Source: Sporomusaceae bacterium (lineage in GTDB: Bacteria > Bacillota_C > Negativicutes > Sporomusales_B > UBA7701). From it: 8,350 nucleotides of DNA. The translations under genes were made by a program, and so were the position numbers. This document shows, in pieces, positions 1 through 6,240 of this stretch. Under the pieces are notes generated by a model that saw nothing but the letters and a program-made list of their open reading frames with translations, did no database searches and was not told the DNA's origin. The number at the start of each line of letters is the position of its first letter. Position 1 is the first letter of the stretch. Location: assembly GCA_022839045.1 (NCBI GenBank), contig JALHDI010000137.1:1-8350 (forward strand), read 5' to 3'.

Positions 1-948
1 CTCCACCGCCGGCAGCTTCCTCACGATCGCGTTCCGGCGGATCATCCGCTGCACCCCGAGCGCCAGAGCCACCGTCACGATCGCCGGCAGCCCCTCGGGG
101 ATGGCCGCCACCGCCAGGCTTATACCCGTCATGCACATCAACAGCAGCGGCTCGCCCCTGGCCACCCCGGTCGCCACCACCACCAGACACACCCCCAGGC
201 AGCCCCACACCAGCCACCGCCCTAGATTATCCAGACGTCGTTGCAGGGGCGTCTCGTCCTCCGTCGCCGTCTGGATGAGCCTGGCGATATGGCCCACCTC
301 GGTATTCATCCCCGTGCCGCACACGATCGCCACGCCCCGGCCGCGGGTCACCACCGTGCCGGCGTACACCATATTCTTGCGGTCGCCCACCGTAACATCC
401 TCGTCATACACCCGGTCGGCCAGCTTGCGCACCGGCAGCGACTCGCCCGTCAGCGCCGACTCCTCGGCCTCCAGATTGGTCGTCTCCGCTAGCCGGCCGT
501 CGGCCGCCACCACATCCCCCGGCTCAAACAGCAGGATATCGCCCGGCACCAATTCGCGCGCCGGCACATGCTGGACGCCCCCGTGGCGGATCACGCGGGC
601 CGTCGGCGCCGTCAGCTTCTTCAGCGCCGACATCGACTGCTCCGCCCGGTGCTCCTGGATGAAACCCAGCACCGCATTCAGCACCACGATCGCCAGAATC
701 GTCACCGCATCGGCATACTCGCCCAGCAGCGCGGAAATCAGCGTCGCCGCCATCAGCACCAGCACCATGAAATCCTGGAACTGGGCCAGGAAACGCCGCC
801 ACCAGGCCGGCCGCTTCTTCTCCGCCACCTCGTTGTAGCCGAACAGCTTCAGCCTCTCCGCCGCCTCGGCGTTCGTCAGTCCTTCGCTGCGGTCGGTGCG
901 CCAGTAGGTGAGAGCGTCGGCCGACGTCCTTGCATGCCACATCTCCAT
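1..948 (-). CDS. P-type Ca2+-transporting ATPase, N-terminal part (3' end outside window)
   Basis: This is the first 316 residues of a P2A-type cation ATPase, a membrane pump that uses ATP to export Ca2+. Read on the minus strand it shows the N-terminal cation-ATPase domain (about 5-48, with the GLTNAEAAERL pattern), helices M1-M2 (about 58-98), the actuator domain with TGES at 167-170, helices M3-M4 (about 245-300), and the M4 motif PEGLPA at 284-289, whose Glu285 is a Ca2+ ligand in the SERCA-like family. The window ends just before the expected phosphorylation motif DKTGT, so catalytic completeness cannot be judged. The start is ATG at 948, preceded by AGGGG seven bases upstream; ATG at 942 is a weaker alternative. 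It is divergent from rqcH, and its leader contains palindromic repeat copy 1. No convincing promoter for it was found. The family assignment is secure; Ca2+ over Mn2+ or another cation is inferred. Confidence 0.93.
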   Translation of the reverse strand, partial: MEMWHARTSADALTYWRTDRSEGLTNAEAAERLKLFGYNEVAEKKRPAWWRRFLAQFQDFMVLVLMAATLISALLGEYADAVTILAIVVLNAVLGFIQEHRAEQSMSALKKLTAPTARVIRHGGVQHVPARELVPGDILLFEPGDVVAADGRLAETTNLEAEESALTGESLPVRKLADRVYDEDVTVGDRKNMVYAGTVVTRGRGVAIVCGTGMNTEVGHIARLIQTATEDETPLQRRLDNLGRWLVWGCLGVCLVVVATGVARGEPLLLMCMTGISLAVAAIPEGLPAIVTVALALGVQRMIRRNAIVRKLPAVE

Positions 949-973
949 AAGTCCACCCCTCTTTGTACTTAGA

Positions 974-1095
974 GGCCGTTGATAAACCCCCATCTGCTGC
1001 GTTGCTCCTCAAAGCGCTTGCTAGCGTACGTCCCGAAGTACGCGTCGCGGCGCGCTTTTCCGGTGCGCCTTGCATCTGGGGGTTTCTGAACGGCC
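974..1095 (+). repeat. Palindromic dispersed repeat, copy 1
   Basis: A 122-bp imperfect palindrome lying in the 306-base gap between the divergent ATPase and rqcH. Its ends are GGCCGTT (974-980) and AACGGCC (1089-1095). Inside these, AAACCCCC pairs perfectly with GGGGGTTT. Further in, AAAGCGC pairs with GCGCTTT, and at the centre GCGTAC and GTACGC form a hairpin. A second copy, about 85% identical by eye and in the same orientation, lies just after rqcH. In the ATPase direction no T-tract follows, so it is not a canonical intrinsic terminator. Short open frames across it read as small proteins but look like shadows of the palindrome. It resembles a REP- or MITE-like element; its mobility and function are unknown. 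Confidence 0.85.
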
Positions 1096-1194
1096 ATTCT
1101 CAATTCAAGGAATGAAAGATAACGGCCTTTCTCTAACCATGATATTCCAAAACTGGCATCCTTAGACCCGTTGCCGTGACGCTTTGACATACAT

Positions 1195-1223
1195 TTGACC
1201 CCTCACGGCAGGGATGATATACT
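1195..1223 (+). promoter_or_regulatory. Sigma-A-like promoter of rqcH
   Basis: The -35 box is TTGACC (1195-1200) and the -10 box is TATACT (1218-1223), separated by 17 bases, close to the housekeeping consensus. Transcription should begin near 1230, giving a leader of about 25 bases. This excludes the longer open frame beginning at 1195 as the rqcH start. Confidence 0.8.
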
Positions 1224-1241
1224 AATGGCGAAAATTACCGC

Positions 1242-1246
1242 GGAGG
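1242..1246 (+). promoter_or_regulatory. Ribosome binding site of rqcH
   Basis: A perfect GGAGG sits eight bases before ATG 1255. It decides this start over in-frame codons upstream that lack such a site and lie before the predicted transcription start. Confidence 0.85.
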
Positions 1247-1254
1247 TTGCTCCC

Positions 1255-3000
1255 ATGAACATCGACGGCCTCTCTTTACGGCCGCTGGTGGCCGAACTCG
1301 ACAAACGGCTGGCCGGCGCCCGCGTCGACAAGATATCCCAGCCCGACAAATTCCGCCTCGGCATCTGGCTCCGCCAGCCGGGCGAAAACATCGCCCTCCT
1401 CCTGTCCGCCAGCCCCGACAGCGCCGCCGCCTGGCTGCCGGCCGCCCTCCCCGAGAACCCGGCCGTCCCCCCCTCCTTCTGCATGCTCCTCAGGAAACAC
1501 CTCGAAGACGGCCGCGTCGCCTCCGTCACCCAGCACGGCCTCGACCGCGTCGTCACCTTCGCGATCGACACCCGCGGCGAGCGCGGCCTCATCGTCACCA
1601 AACAGCTCGTCCTGGAGATAATGGGCAAACACAGCAACATCATCCTCGTCCAGGACGGCCTCGTCCTCGACGCCATCCGCCGCGTCGGCTTCGGCATCAG
1701 CCGCGTCCGCCAGGTCCTCCCCGGGCGGCCCTATGCCCTGCCCCCCGGCCAGCCCCGCGCCGACCTCCTTGCCACCGGGCCCGCAGCCTTCGTCGCCGCC
1801 CTTCGTCAGGGCCACGGCGCCCTCGGCCTCGCCAAGGCCATCGTCGCCGCCGCCGAAGGCGTCGGCCCCGTCACCGCCAGGGAAATCGCCTGGCGGGCCG
1901 GCCTCCCCGCCGACCACCCCGTCGCCGCCCTCGACGACGCCGACGCCGGCGCCCTCGCCGAAGCCGTCGCCAGCATCGCCGCCCCCCTCGCGGCGGGCGA
2001 AACCCAGCCCACCGTCGCCCTCAGCGTCGACGGCGGCAAACTCCTCGCCCTCGCCGCCTTCCATCCCGAACACCTCACCGGCGATCTCCGCCCCTTCCCG
2101 GCCATGACCGCTGCCGTCGAATACGCCGCCAACTTCCAGGGCCAGCCCGTCAACCCCGAAAAAACCCTCCTGCAAAAACTCCTCGTCCAGGAAACGGCCC
2201 GCCTCGCCCGCAAGGAAACCATCCTCGCCGCCGAGCTCGCCGCCGCCGACGAAGCCGACAAATACCGCGTATACGGCGACATCCTCATGGCCAACCTCCA
2301 CGCCGTCCCGGCCGGCGCCAGCCAGATCATCCTCCCCAACCTCTACGACGATGCCGCCGCCCCCATCGCCATCCCCCTCGACCCGCTCCTCAGCCCCGTC
2401 GCCAACGCCAAGCGCCATTACGCCCGCTACAACAAAGCCAAACGGGCCCGGCAGAGCCTCGCCGCCCAGCTCGCCGAATGCCGCGCCGACCTCGCCTACC
2501 TCGACAGCGTCGCCGTCGCCCTCGACCAGGCCGCCGTCCTCGACGAAATCAACGAAGTCCGCCAGGAACTCGTCCACGGCGGCTACATCAAAGAAAAAAC
2601 CCGTCGCCGCCCCGCGCCGCCCGCCGCCCCCCTGGCGGCCGCGGCCCCGGACGGCACCCCCATCCTCATCGGCCGCAACAACCGCCAAAACGACCTCGTC
2701 ACCTTCAAACACGCCGGCCCCGACGACCTGTGGCTCCACACCAAGGACATCCCCGGCTCCCACGTCATCGTGAAATGCGCCGGCCGCGAGCCCGCCCCCG
2801 AGGCCCTCGCCGCCGCCGCCATGCTCGCCGCCTACTTCTCCAAGGCCCGCGCCTCCGCCACCGTCCCCGTCGACTACACCCGCCGCCGCCACGTCAAAAA
2901 ACCGGCCGGCGCCAAACCCGGCTTCGTCATCTACGACCATCAAAAAACGGTCTATGTCACCCCCGACGAAGAAGCCGTAAAGAAGCTACTGAAAAAATAA
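1255..3000 (+). CDS. rqcH: Rqc2/RqcH family ribosome quality control protein (NFACT)
   Basis: A 581-residue protein of the NFACT family, formerly called fibronectin-binding protein A. In bacteria RqcH binds stalled 50S subunits carrying peptidyl-tRNA and recruits tRNA-Ala to add C-terminal alanine tails that mark the nascent chain for proteolysis. The NFACT-N domain starts at MNIDG; with this start the conserved pair falls at Asp97-Arg98, the numbering known for Bacillus subtilis RqcH, where these residues are needed for Ala tailing. The signature EIMGKHSN is at 121-128. A helix-hairpin-helix-like segment (GVGPVTAREIAWRAGLP) follows near residue 205, then a charged helical middle region, and the NFACT-R domain spans about 467-570, with DLWLHTKDIPGSHV near 491-504. 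The gene is monocistronic, with its own promoter. Third positions are strongly C-rich, which leaves a very long antisense frame open. The stop is two bases before the conserved arm of palindromic repeat copy 2. All key parts appear intact. Confidence 0.96.
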   Translation: MNIDGLSLRPLVAELDKRLAGARVDKISQPDKFRLGIWLRQPGENIALLLSASPDSAAAWLPAALPENPAVPPSFCMLLRKHLEDGRVASVTQHGLDRVVTFAIDTRGERGLIVTKQLVLEIMGKHSNIILVQDGLVLDAIRRVGFGISRVRQVLPGRPYALPPGQPRADLLATGPAAFVAALRQGHGALGLAKAIVAAAEGVGPVTAREIAWRAGLPADHPVAALDDADAGALAEAVASIAAPLAAGETQPTVALSVDGGKLLALAAFHPEHLTGDLRPFPAMTAAVEYAANFQGQPVNPEKTLLQKLLVQETARLARKETILAAELAAADEADKYRVYGDILMANLHAVPAGASQIILPNLYDDAAAPIAIPLDPLLSPVANAKRHYARYNKAKRARQSLAAQLAECRADLAYLDSVAVALDQAAVLDEINEVRQELVHGGYIKEKTRRRPAPPAAPLAAAAPDGTPILIGRNNRQNDLVTFKHAGPDDLWLHTKDIPGSHVIVKCAGREPAPEALAAAAMLAAYFSKARASATVPVDYTRRRHVKKPAGAKPGFVIYDHQKTVYVTPDEEAVKKLLKK

Positions 3001-3121
3001 CAGCCGTTGATAAGCCCCCATCTGCGGCGTTACGCCTCCGGGCGCTTGCTAGCGTACGCACCAAGTACGCGTCGCGGCGCGTCATCGGCGTGCCTTGCAT
3101 CTGGGGACTTCTGAACGGCTG
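3001..3121 (+). repeat. Palindromic dispersed repeat, copy 2
   Basis: The second copy begins at the base directly after the rqcH stop codon. Its ends are a perfect 8-bp inverted pair, CAGCCGTT (3001-3008) and AACGGCTG (3114-3121). The core GCTTGCTAGCGTACG and the segments around CATCTG near both ends are shared with copy 1. Compared with copy 1 some paired positions change together: the G-C pair just outside the terminal GCCGTT arm becomes A-T, and A-T in the inner stem becomes G-C. rqcH mRNA would carry this folded element at its 3' end. No T-tract follows, so it is not a standard intrinsic terminator, but it could protect the 3' end from exonucleases, as REP elements can. That role is inference. 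Confidence 0.87.
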
Positions 3122-3130
3122 CGGCAAATC

Positions 3131-3172
3131 AAAAAAGAAACCGTATAAAGCCAAATGCTGTAAACGGTTTCT
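3131..3172 (-). terminator. Intrinsic terminator of the AT-rich membrane-protein gene
   Basis: A perfect 9-bp inverted repeat, AGAAACCGT (3136-3144) and ACGGTTTCT (3164-3172), with a 19-base loop. On the minus strand the stem is followed directly by a run of T residues (3136-3131). It lies about 55 bases beyond the stop of the membrane-protein gene. On the plus strand no T-tract follows, so it does not serve rqcH in the usual way. Confidence 0.75.
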
Positions 3173-3227
3173 CATCTACACTTAACGGGCATATAAATTA
3201 CTTACAACGAGGACCACACTACAAAAA

Positions 3228-4045
3228 TTATATATTCTTCCAAGTCCCACTTTCCTCTATTGAATAAGCATAGTCATGTAGTAAACTGAGTGATATACTG
3301 TGATTTTCGTGAAGCAAAATAAAGAGTTGCCAGTTTTTGGGGAGTTTCTCCAGTTCTATTTTCCCATTGAATTCAATACGGGGGCCTTCGCATAATACCT
3401 GTGGTTCAAGTGCACATAGTTTATATTCGCCAGAATCCTGTGCGAACCAATAAAGTTGTGTATAATTTCTTTTATAAATATCTCTAAACTGCAAAATACA
3501 TAATAATTTGTAGCCGTTAACGGTGGAAAATTCAATGGCACCTCGATTTTACGATTATTAGGGAATATTGGATAAATAGTCCGCATCCTTACTGCGTAGA
3601 ACCCTTCATCATTTGCCTCAAGTTTAGAAGATTTTTTTGCATAATCGGAACCCCACAAAGAAAGGAAAGTAGGAACATCATTGTCCTCTTGTGAATACAT
3701 ACAAAGGATTCTTAAATCGACGTCATATGCAGGGGTTTGTCCTACATTATTTATGAATAATAGTTCTACATCGGGATGTTCAACGTTGATTGCTTCTATC
3801 GTACAATAAAGGCAAGGCATAACAGATAGCCTAAATTGTTCAGTAACCAAATCCTTGTTTTGCTTATTAGCTTTAACGTTTTCTTGAAGAAGCCTATAAG
3901 TTATAAATGCATAAATTGCAGTTAATAGTGCTACTAGTAAATTTGCTACTGCTCCCAGGCTATTAACAAGAGAATTGGGTACGTATAATACACCCAAACC
4001 TACAACTATTAACAAGGCACCGGCCAATAAGATAAAAGTAGTCAA
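3228..4045 (-). pseudogene. Frameshifted two-helix membrane protein of unknown function
   Basis: No family is recognised. The start is TTG at 4045, with a strong AAGGAGGG site (4052-4059) seven bases upstream of it. The first frame gives two hydrophobic helices (about 3-22 and 30-50), a short charged linker (NVKANKQNKDLVTEQF), then a beta-rich domain with NNVGQTPAYDVDLRI. This continues to NYYVF near residue 182, then drifts into a spurious tail ending at 3356. The natural continuation, LQFRDIYKRNYTQLYWF, lies in the next frame and runs to the stop at 3228. Adding one T to the TTTT run at 3493-3496 joins both parts into a protein of about 271 residues. No canonical slippery heptamer is present, so a real one-base deletion or a sequencing error is more likely than programmed slippage. 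The domain is probably cytoplasmic. The gene is much more AT-rich than its neighbours, suggesting horizontal acquisition. Confidence 0.72.
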
Positions 4046-4051
4046 TATTAT

Positions 4052-4059
4052 CCCTCCTT
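4052..4059 (-). promoter_or_regulatory. Ribosome binding site for a TTG start
   Basis: On the minus strand AAGGAGGG precedes TTG 4045 by seven bases. It is a near-perfect Shine-Dalgarno site and supports the unusual TTG initiation codon of the membrane-protein gene, since no ATG lies at a suitable distance. Confidence 0.8.
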
Positions 4060-4157
4060 ATTCAAAATCTTCAATAAATCTCCAAATATTCCTTCTTAAA
4101 TGGAACTTCCTCCGACTAAGGCGAAAAAAGGAGCTAACGAAAGCTATTAATGTGGAC

Positions 4158-4173
4158 TTGTTTCAAGAAACAA
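4158..4173. promoter_or_regulatory. Short dyad, possible operator
   Basis: TTGTTTC and GAAACAA are separated by two bases, a perfect 7+7 dyad. It sits upstream of the membrane-protein gene and just past the U-tract of the preceding terminator. A weak promoter-like pair overlaps it on the minus strand (TTGTTT, 18 bases, TAATAG at 4144-4149). The two-base loop is too short for a normal RNA hairpin, so a protein-binding site is the better guess. Confidence 0.35.
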
Positions 4174-4175
4174 TA

Positions 4176-4204
4176 AAAATCACCCACCTTGTAAAGAGTG
4201 GGTG
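4176..4204 (-). terminator. Intrinsic terminator of the Old Yellow Enzyme gene
   Basis: A perfect 7-bp stem, CACCCAC (4181-4187) and GTGGGTG (4198-4204), with a 10-base loop. On the minus strand it is followed by ATTTTTATT. It is placed about 68 bases beyond the stop at 4272, and separates that gene from the AT-rich membrane-protein gene. Confidence 0.75.
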
Positions 4205-4271
4205 AAGTTGTTTAAAAATATTCATCGTGTTTTTCGACACAAGATCTGCGTTCTCCGTCTAAATCGCAATC

Positions 4272-5465
4272 CTATCCCTTCCCCGGCAGCCGCCCGTAGT
4301 AGCACCTCAGCGGATTGGCGCCCACCCCGATCAGGCAATAGTTGCAGTTGATGCACCGCGACCCCGCCTGGCGGCCGCCCTGAAGCCGCGCCACGATATC
4401 CGGCTCGATCACGAACGGCCGGCACATCGACACATAATCCGCCTGCCCCGCGCCGATGATCGCCTCGATCGCATCCAGCCGCCGGACGCCGCCGACCACG
4501 ATCACCGGGATATCCACCGCCGCCTTGACCGCCGCCGCCGCGGCCACGTTGTAATTCTCCTGCTCGTCATACGTCGTGAACATCCGCGGGATGAGCAGCG
4601 CCGCCACCTTCTTCTTCAGCCACGACGCCCCCCGGAAGGCCGGCGACAGCTCCAGGATCGCCTCCACCGGCACCTGCCGCGACCGCACCACGCAGAACCA
4701 GTTGTCGTTGCCGCACGACACCTCGATCGCGTCGACCGTCGCCTCCCGGCAAAAGCGCGCCAACTCCACCGCCTCCTCCAGCCGCATCCCGCCGTCGTCA
4801 TAGTCGTACGCGCTCAGCTTGACCAGCAAGGGAAAATCGCCGACCGTTTGGCGCGCCCGGCCAATTATCTCCCGCACGATGCGGAACCTGTTCTCCGTCG
4901 ACCCGCCCCAGCGGTCGCGCCGCCTGTTCAGCGCCGGCGACAGGAACTGCGCCAGCAAATACCCGTAGGCCGCGTGCAGCTGCGCCCCGTCGAAGCCGCT
5001 CTTCCAGGCGCGGATGATCCCCTGCACGAAAGCGGCGGCTATCCTCTCGACCTCGCCCTCCGTCAGCTCCCGCGCCGTCGTCGCAGCCCCCTTGTAGCGG
5101 TGCCGCGACGGCGCCTTCGCCTCCTCGCCGGTCACCGCCGGCTCCGTCCGTCCCCCGCCGTGGGCGAGCTGCAGGATAAGCGGCGCCCCGTACGGCCGCA
5201 CCGCTTCCGTCACCTGCCGGTAGGCGGGCACATAGTCGTCGTCGTCGATCATCAGCATGTTCGGCCACGCCCGGCCGTCGCGGCTCACCCCCGCGTATCC
5301 GGTGATGATCGCCCCCGCGCCTCCCTGCGCCAGCCTGATATACCGCTCCGCCAGTCGCGCGGCGAAATCCTCCCGGTCGCCCAGCCCCTCATGGGTCGCC
5401 GACCTTATTATCCTGTTCGCCGGCCGCATCCCGGCCAGCGTCGTCGTCTCGAAAACCGCCGCCAT
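4272..5465 (-). CDS. Old Yellow Enzyme family NADH:flavin oxidoreductase with C-terminal Fe-S cysteines
   Basis: A 397-residue FMN-dependent TIM-barrel oxidoreductase, probably reducing activated C=C bonds of enones or enoates. The N-terminal FMN-binding region is clear (NRIIRSATHEGLGD at 17-30; LQLAHGGGR at 98-106). The substrate-activating motif HAAYGYLLAQFLSP runs from His164, followed by NRRRDRWGGSTENRFR at 180-195. The C-terminal phosphate-binding part contains VIVVGGVRR and ADYVSMCRPF. The second active-site ligand, usually His or Asn three residues after His164, is Tyr167. A cluster Cys371, Cys374, Cys377 and Cys388 resembles the 4Fe-4S site of 2,4-dienoyl-CoA reductases, but the FAD/NAD(P) domain that follows in those enzymes is absent, the protein ending nine residues later. 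The start ATG has GAGGGGG upstream. The gene is monocistronic, with its own promoter and terminator. Substrate and electron donor are unknown. Confidence 0.92.
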   Translation of the reverse strand: MAAVFETTTLAGMRPANRIIRSATHEGLGDREDFAARLAERYIRLAQGGAGAIITGYAGVSRDGRAWPNMLMIDDDDYVPAYRQVTEAVRPYGAPLILQLAHGGGRTEPAVTGEEAKAPSRHRYKGAATTARELTEGEVERIAAAFVQGIIRAWKSGFDGAQLHAAYGYLLAQFLSPALNRRRDRWGGSTENRFRIVREIIGRARQTVGDFPLLVKLSAYDYDDGGMRLEEAVELARFCREATVDAIEVSCGNDNWFCVVRSRQVPVEAILELSPAFRGASWLKKKVAALLIPRMFTTYDEQENYNVAAAAAVKAAVDIPVIVVGGVRRLDAIEAIIGAGQADYVSMCRPFVIEPDIVARLQGGRQAGSRCINCNYCLIGVGANPLRCYYGRLPGKG

Positions 5466-5506
5466 CGTCTATCCCCCTCATGGTTACAAAAATATATCCA
5501 GACAAC

Positions 5507-5535
5507 ATCGTACTGGAAACACTTCCCATCGTCAA
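5507..5535 (-). promoter_or_regulatory. Sigma-A-like promoter of the Old Yellow Enzyme gene
   Basis: On the minus strand TTGACG (5535-5530) and TACGAT (5512-5507) are separated by 17 bases. This places the transcription start about 35 bases before the ATG at 5465, downstream of the strong terminator, so the gene has an independent transcript. Confidence 0.65.
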
Positions 5536-5548
5536 CCAGCTTTCAGCA

Positions 5549-5583
5549 AAAAGAATCCCGGCGCTCTGCGCCGGGATTCTTTT
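5549..5583 (-). terminator. Strong intrinsic terminator after the methyltransferase gene
   Basis: AAAGAATCCCGGCG (5550-5563) pairs perfectly with CGCCGGGATTCTTT (5569-5582). With one added pair at each end the stem is 16 bp, with a 3-base loop TCT. Runs of A and T on both sides make it potentially bidirectional. It lies about 20 bases past the stop at 5602, so its natural client is the minus-strand methyltransferase gene. Confidence 0.9.
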
Positions 5584-5601
5584 ACACGACAAAGAGTCTC
5601 G

Positions 5602-6226
5602 TCAGCGGCCTTTTCGGGCCACAAAGAAGATATAGCCGTAATACTCGCCATACCGCCTGTGCATGTCGATCTCGACCTTCATCTCCTCCACCGCCGCCAG
5701 CCCCTCCGCATTGTCCCGGTACCTGGCGCGCAGCTCTTGCAGATGCTGCTCCATCGGGCTGTAGAAATCGTCCCACCAGTCGGACGCCGGCAGCGCGAAA
5801 TGGCCCACCGGCTCGTACCCGGCGGCAGCGAACGACGCCAGGTAGTCGGCCGCCTCCCTGATATCGGCGCCGACCTCCCGCCAGTAACGCCGCAGTTCCT
5901 CCGGCGCGCCGGCCCGCAGCCACGTCAGCTCGGATGACGCGAGATATCCGCCGGGTCGCAAAAAGCCCTTCAGGTATGTTAGCGCCCGGTCGAGCCCCAT
6001 AATGAACAGCGACCCCCTGGTGGTTATCCAGCCCCGTCACCTCGCCGCCCGACATCCGCGCCAGCTCCAGCGTCTGCATCCCCGGGCCGCAGCCCACATC
6101 CAGGATGCGCGGCGCCGCCGGCACCCCGGCCAGCAGCCCGTAGGCCCGCCGCGTCGAAGCGTTCGAACCCGGCCCCCCGCGGGGCATACCGGTGAACATA
6201 TCGTGCAATATTGCCATTTTATCCAA
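5602..6226 (-). pseudogene. Class I SAM-dependent methyltransferase, internally deleted
   Basis: The N-terminal part, from TTG 6226 with AGGAG upstream, reads through GSNASTRRAYGLL, then the SAM-binding motif I ILDVGCGPGMQTLELA (41-56), and ends at GLDNHQ (residue 70), where the acidic residue normally binds the SAM ribose. At a run of five C (6013-6017, plus strand) the sense jumps to another frame, which reads GSLFIMGLDRALTYLKGFLRPGGYLASSE and continues to the stop at 5602 (YGEYYGYIFFVARKGR). Family members normally carry about 45 residues between these two points, including motif II (around an acidic FDLIW stretch). So a segment of roughly 130 bases, not a multiple of three, is missing. 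The two halves total about 207 residues where around 250 would be expected. ATG 6000 could start the C-terminal half, but it lacks the SAM-binding motif. The original substrate is unknown. A draft assembly error is the alternative explanation. Confidence 0.8.
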
Positions 6227-6240
6227 TGCTTACATCTCCT

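Noticed and set aside
101..838. Long plus-strand frame opposite the ATPase
   Set aside because: Ser/Thr/Arg-rich shadow of a clear P-type ATPase on the minus strand.
974..1095. CRISPR repeat or tandem array
   Set aside because: Only two copies, 2 kb apart, with no spacers of regular length and no cas genes.
969..1190. Small minus-strand frame across palindrome copy 1, similar to one at 2957-3175 across copy 2
   Set aside because: The shared peptide-like text arises from the repeated palindrome. There is no consistent start or ribosome site, and the frame differs between copies.
1195..1254. Upstream extension of rqcH by 20 codons
   Set aside because: It overlaps the predicted promoter and lacks a ribosome site. 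Start 1255 has GGAGG and places the key residues at 97-98.
1276..2943. A 555-codon open frame antisense to rqcH
   Set aside because: It is a by-product of C-rich third positions in rqcH. Its translation is a low-complexity Gly/Asp/Glu/Val-rich sequence with no domain, and rqcH itself is well supported.
3001..3121. Palindrome copy 2 as the rqcH intrinsic terminator
   Set aside because: No T-tract follows the stem, and the same element occurs upstream of rqcH where termination would make no sense.
3975..4205. Plus-strand 76-codon frame in the AT-rich region
   Set aside because: It overlaps the membrane gene start, terminator and dyad, and has no ribosome site or recognisable protein character.
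4848..5861. Long plus-strand frame opposite the oxidoreductase and methyltransferase genes
   Set aside because: Pro/Arg-rich antisense shadow that crosses a strong terminator.
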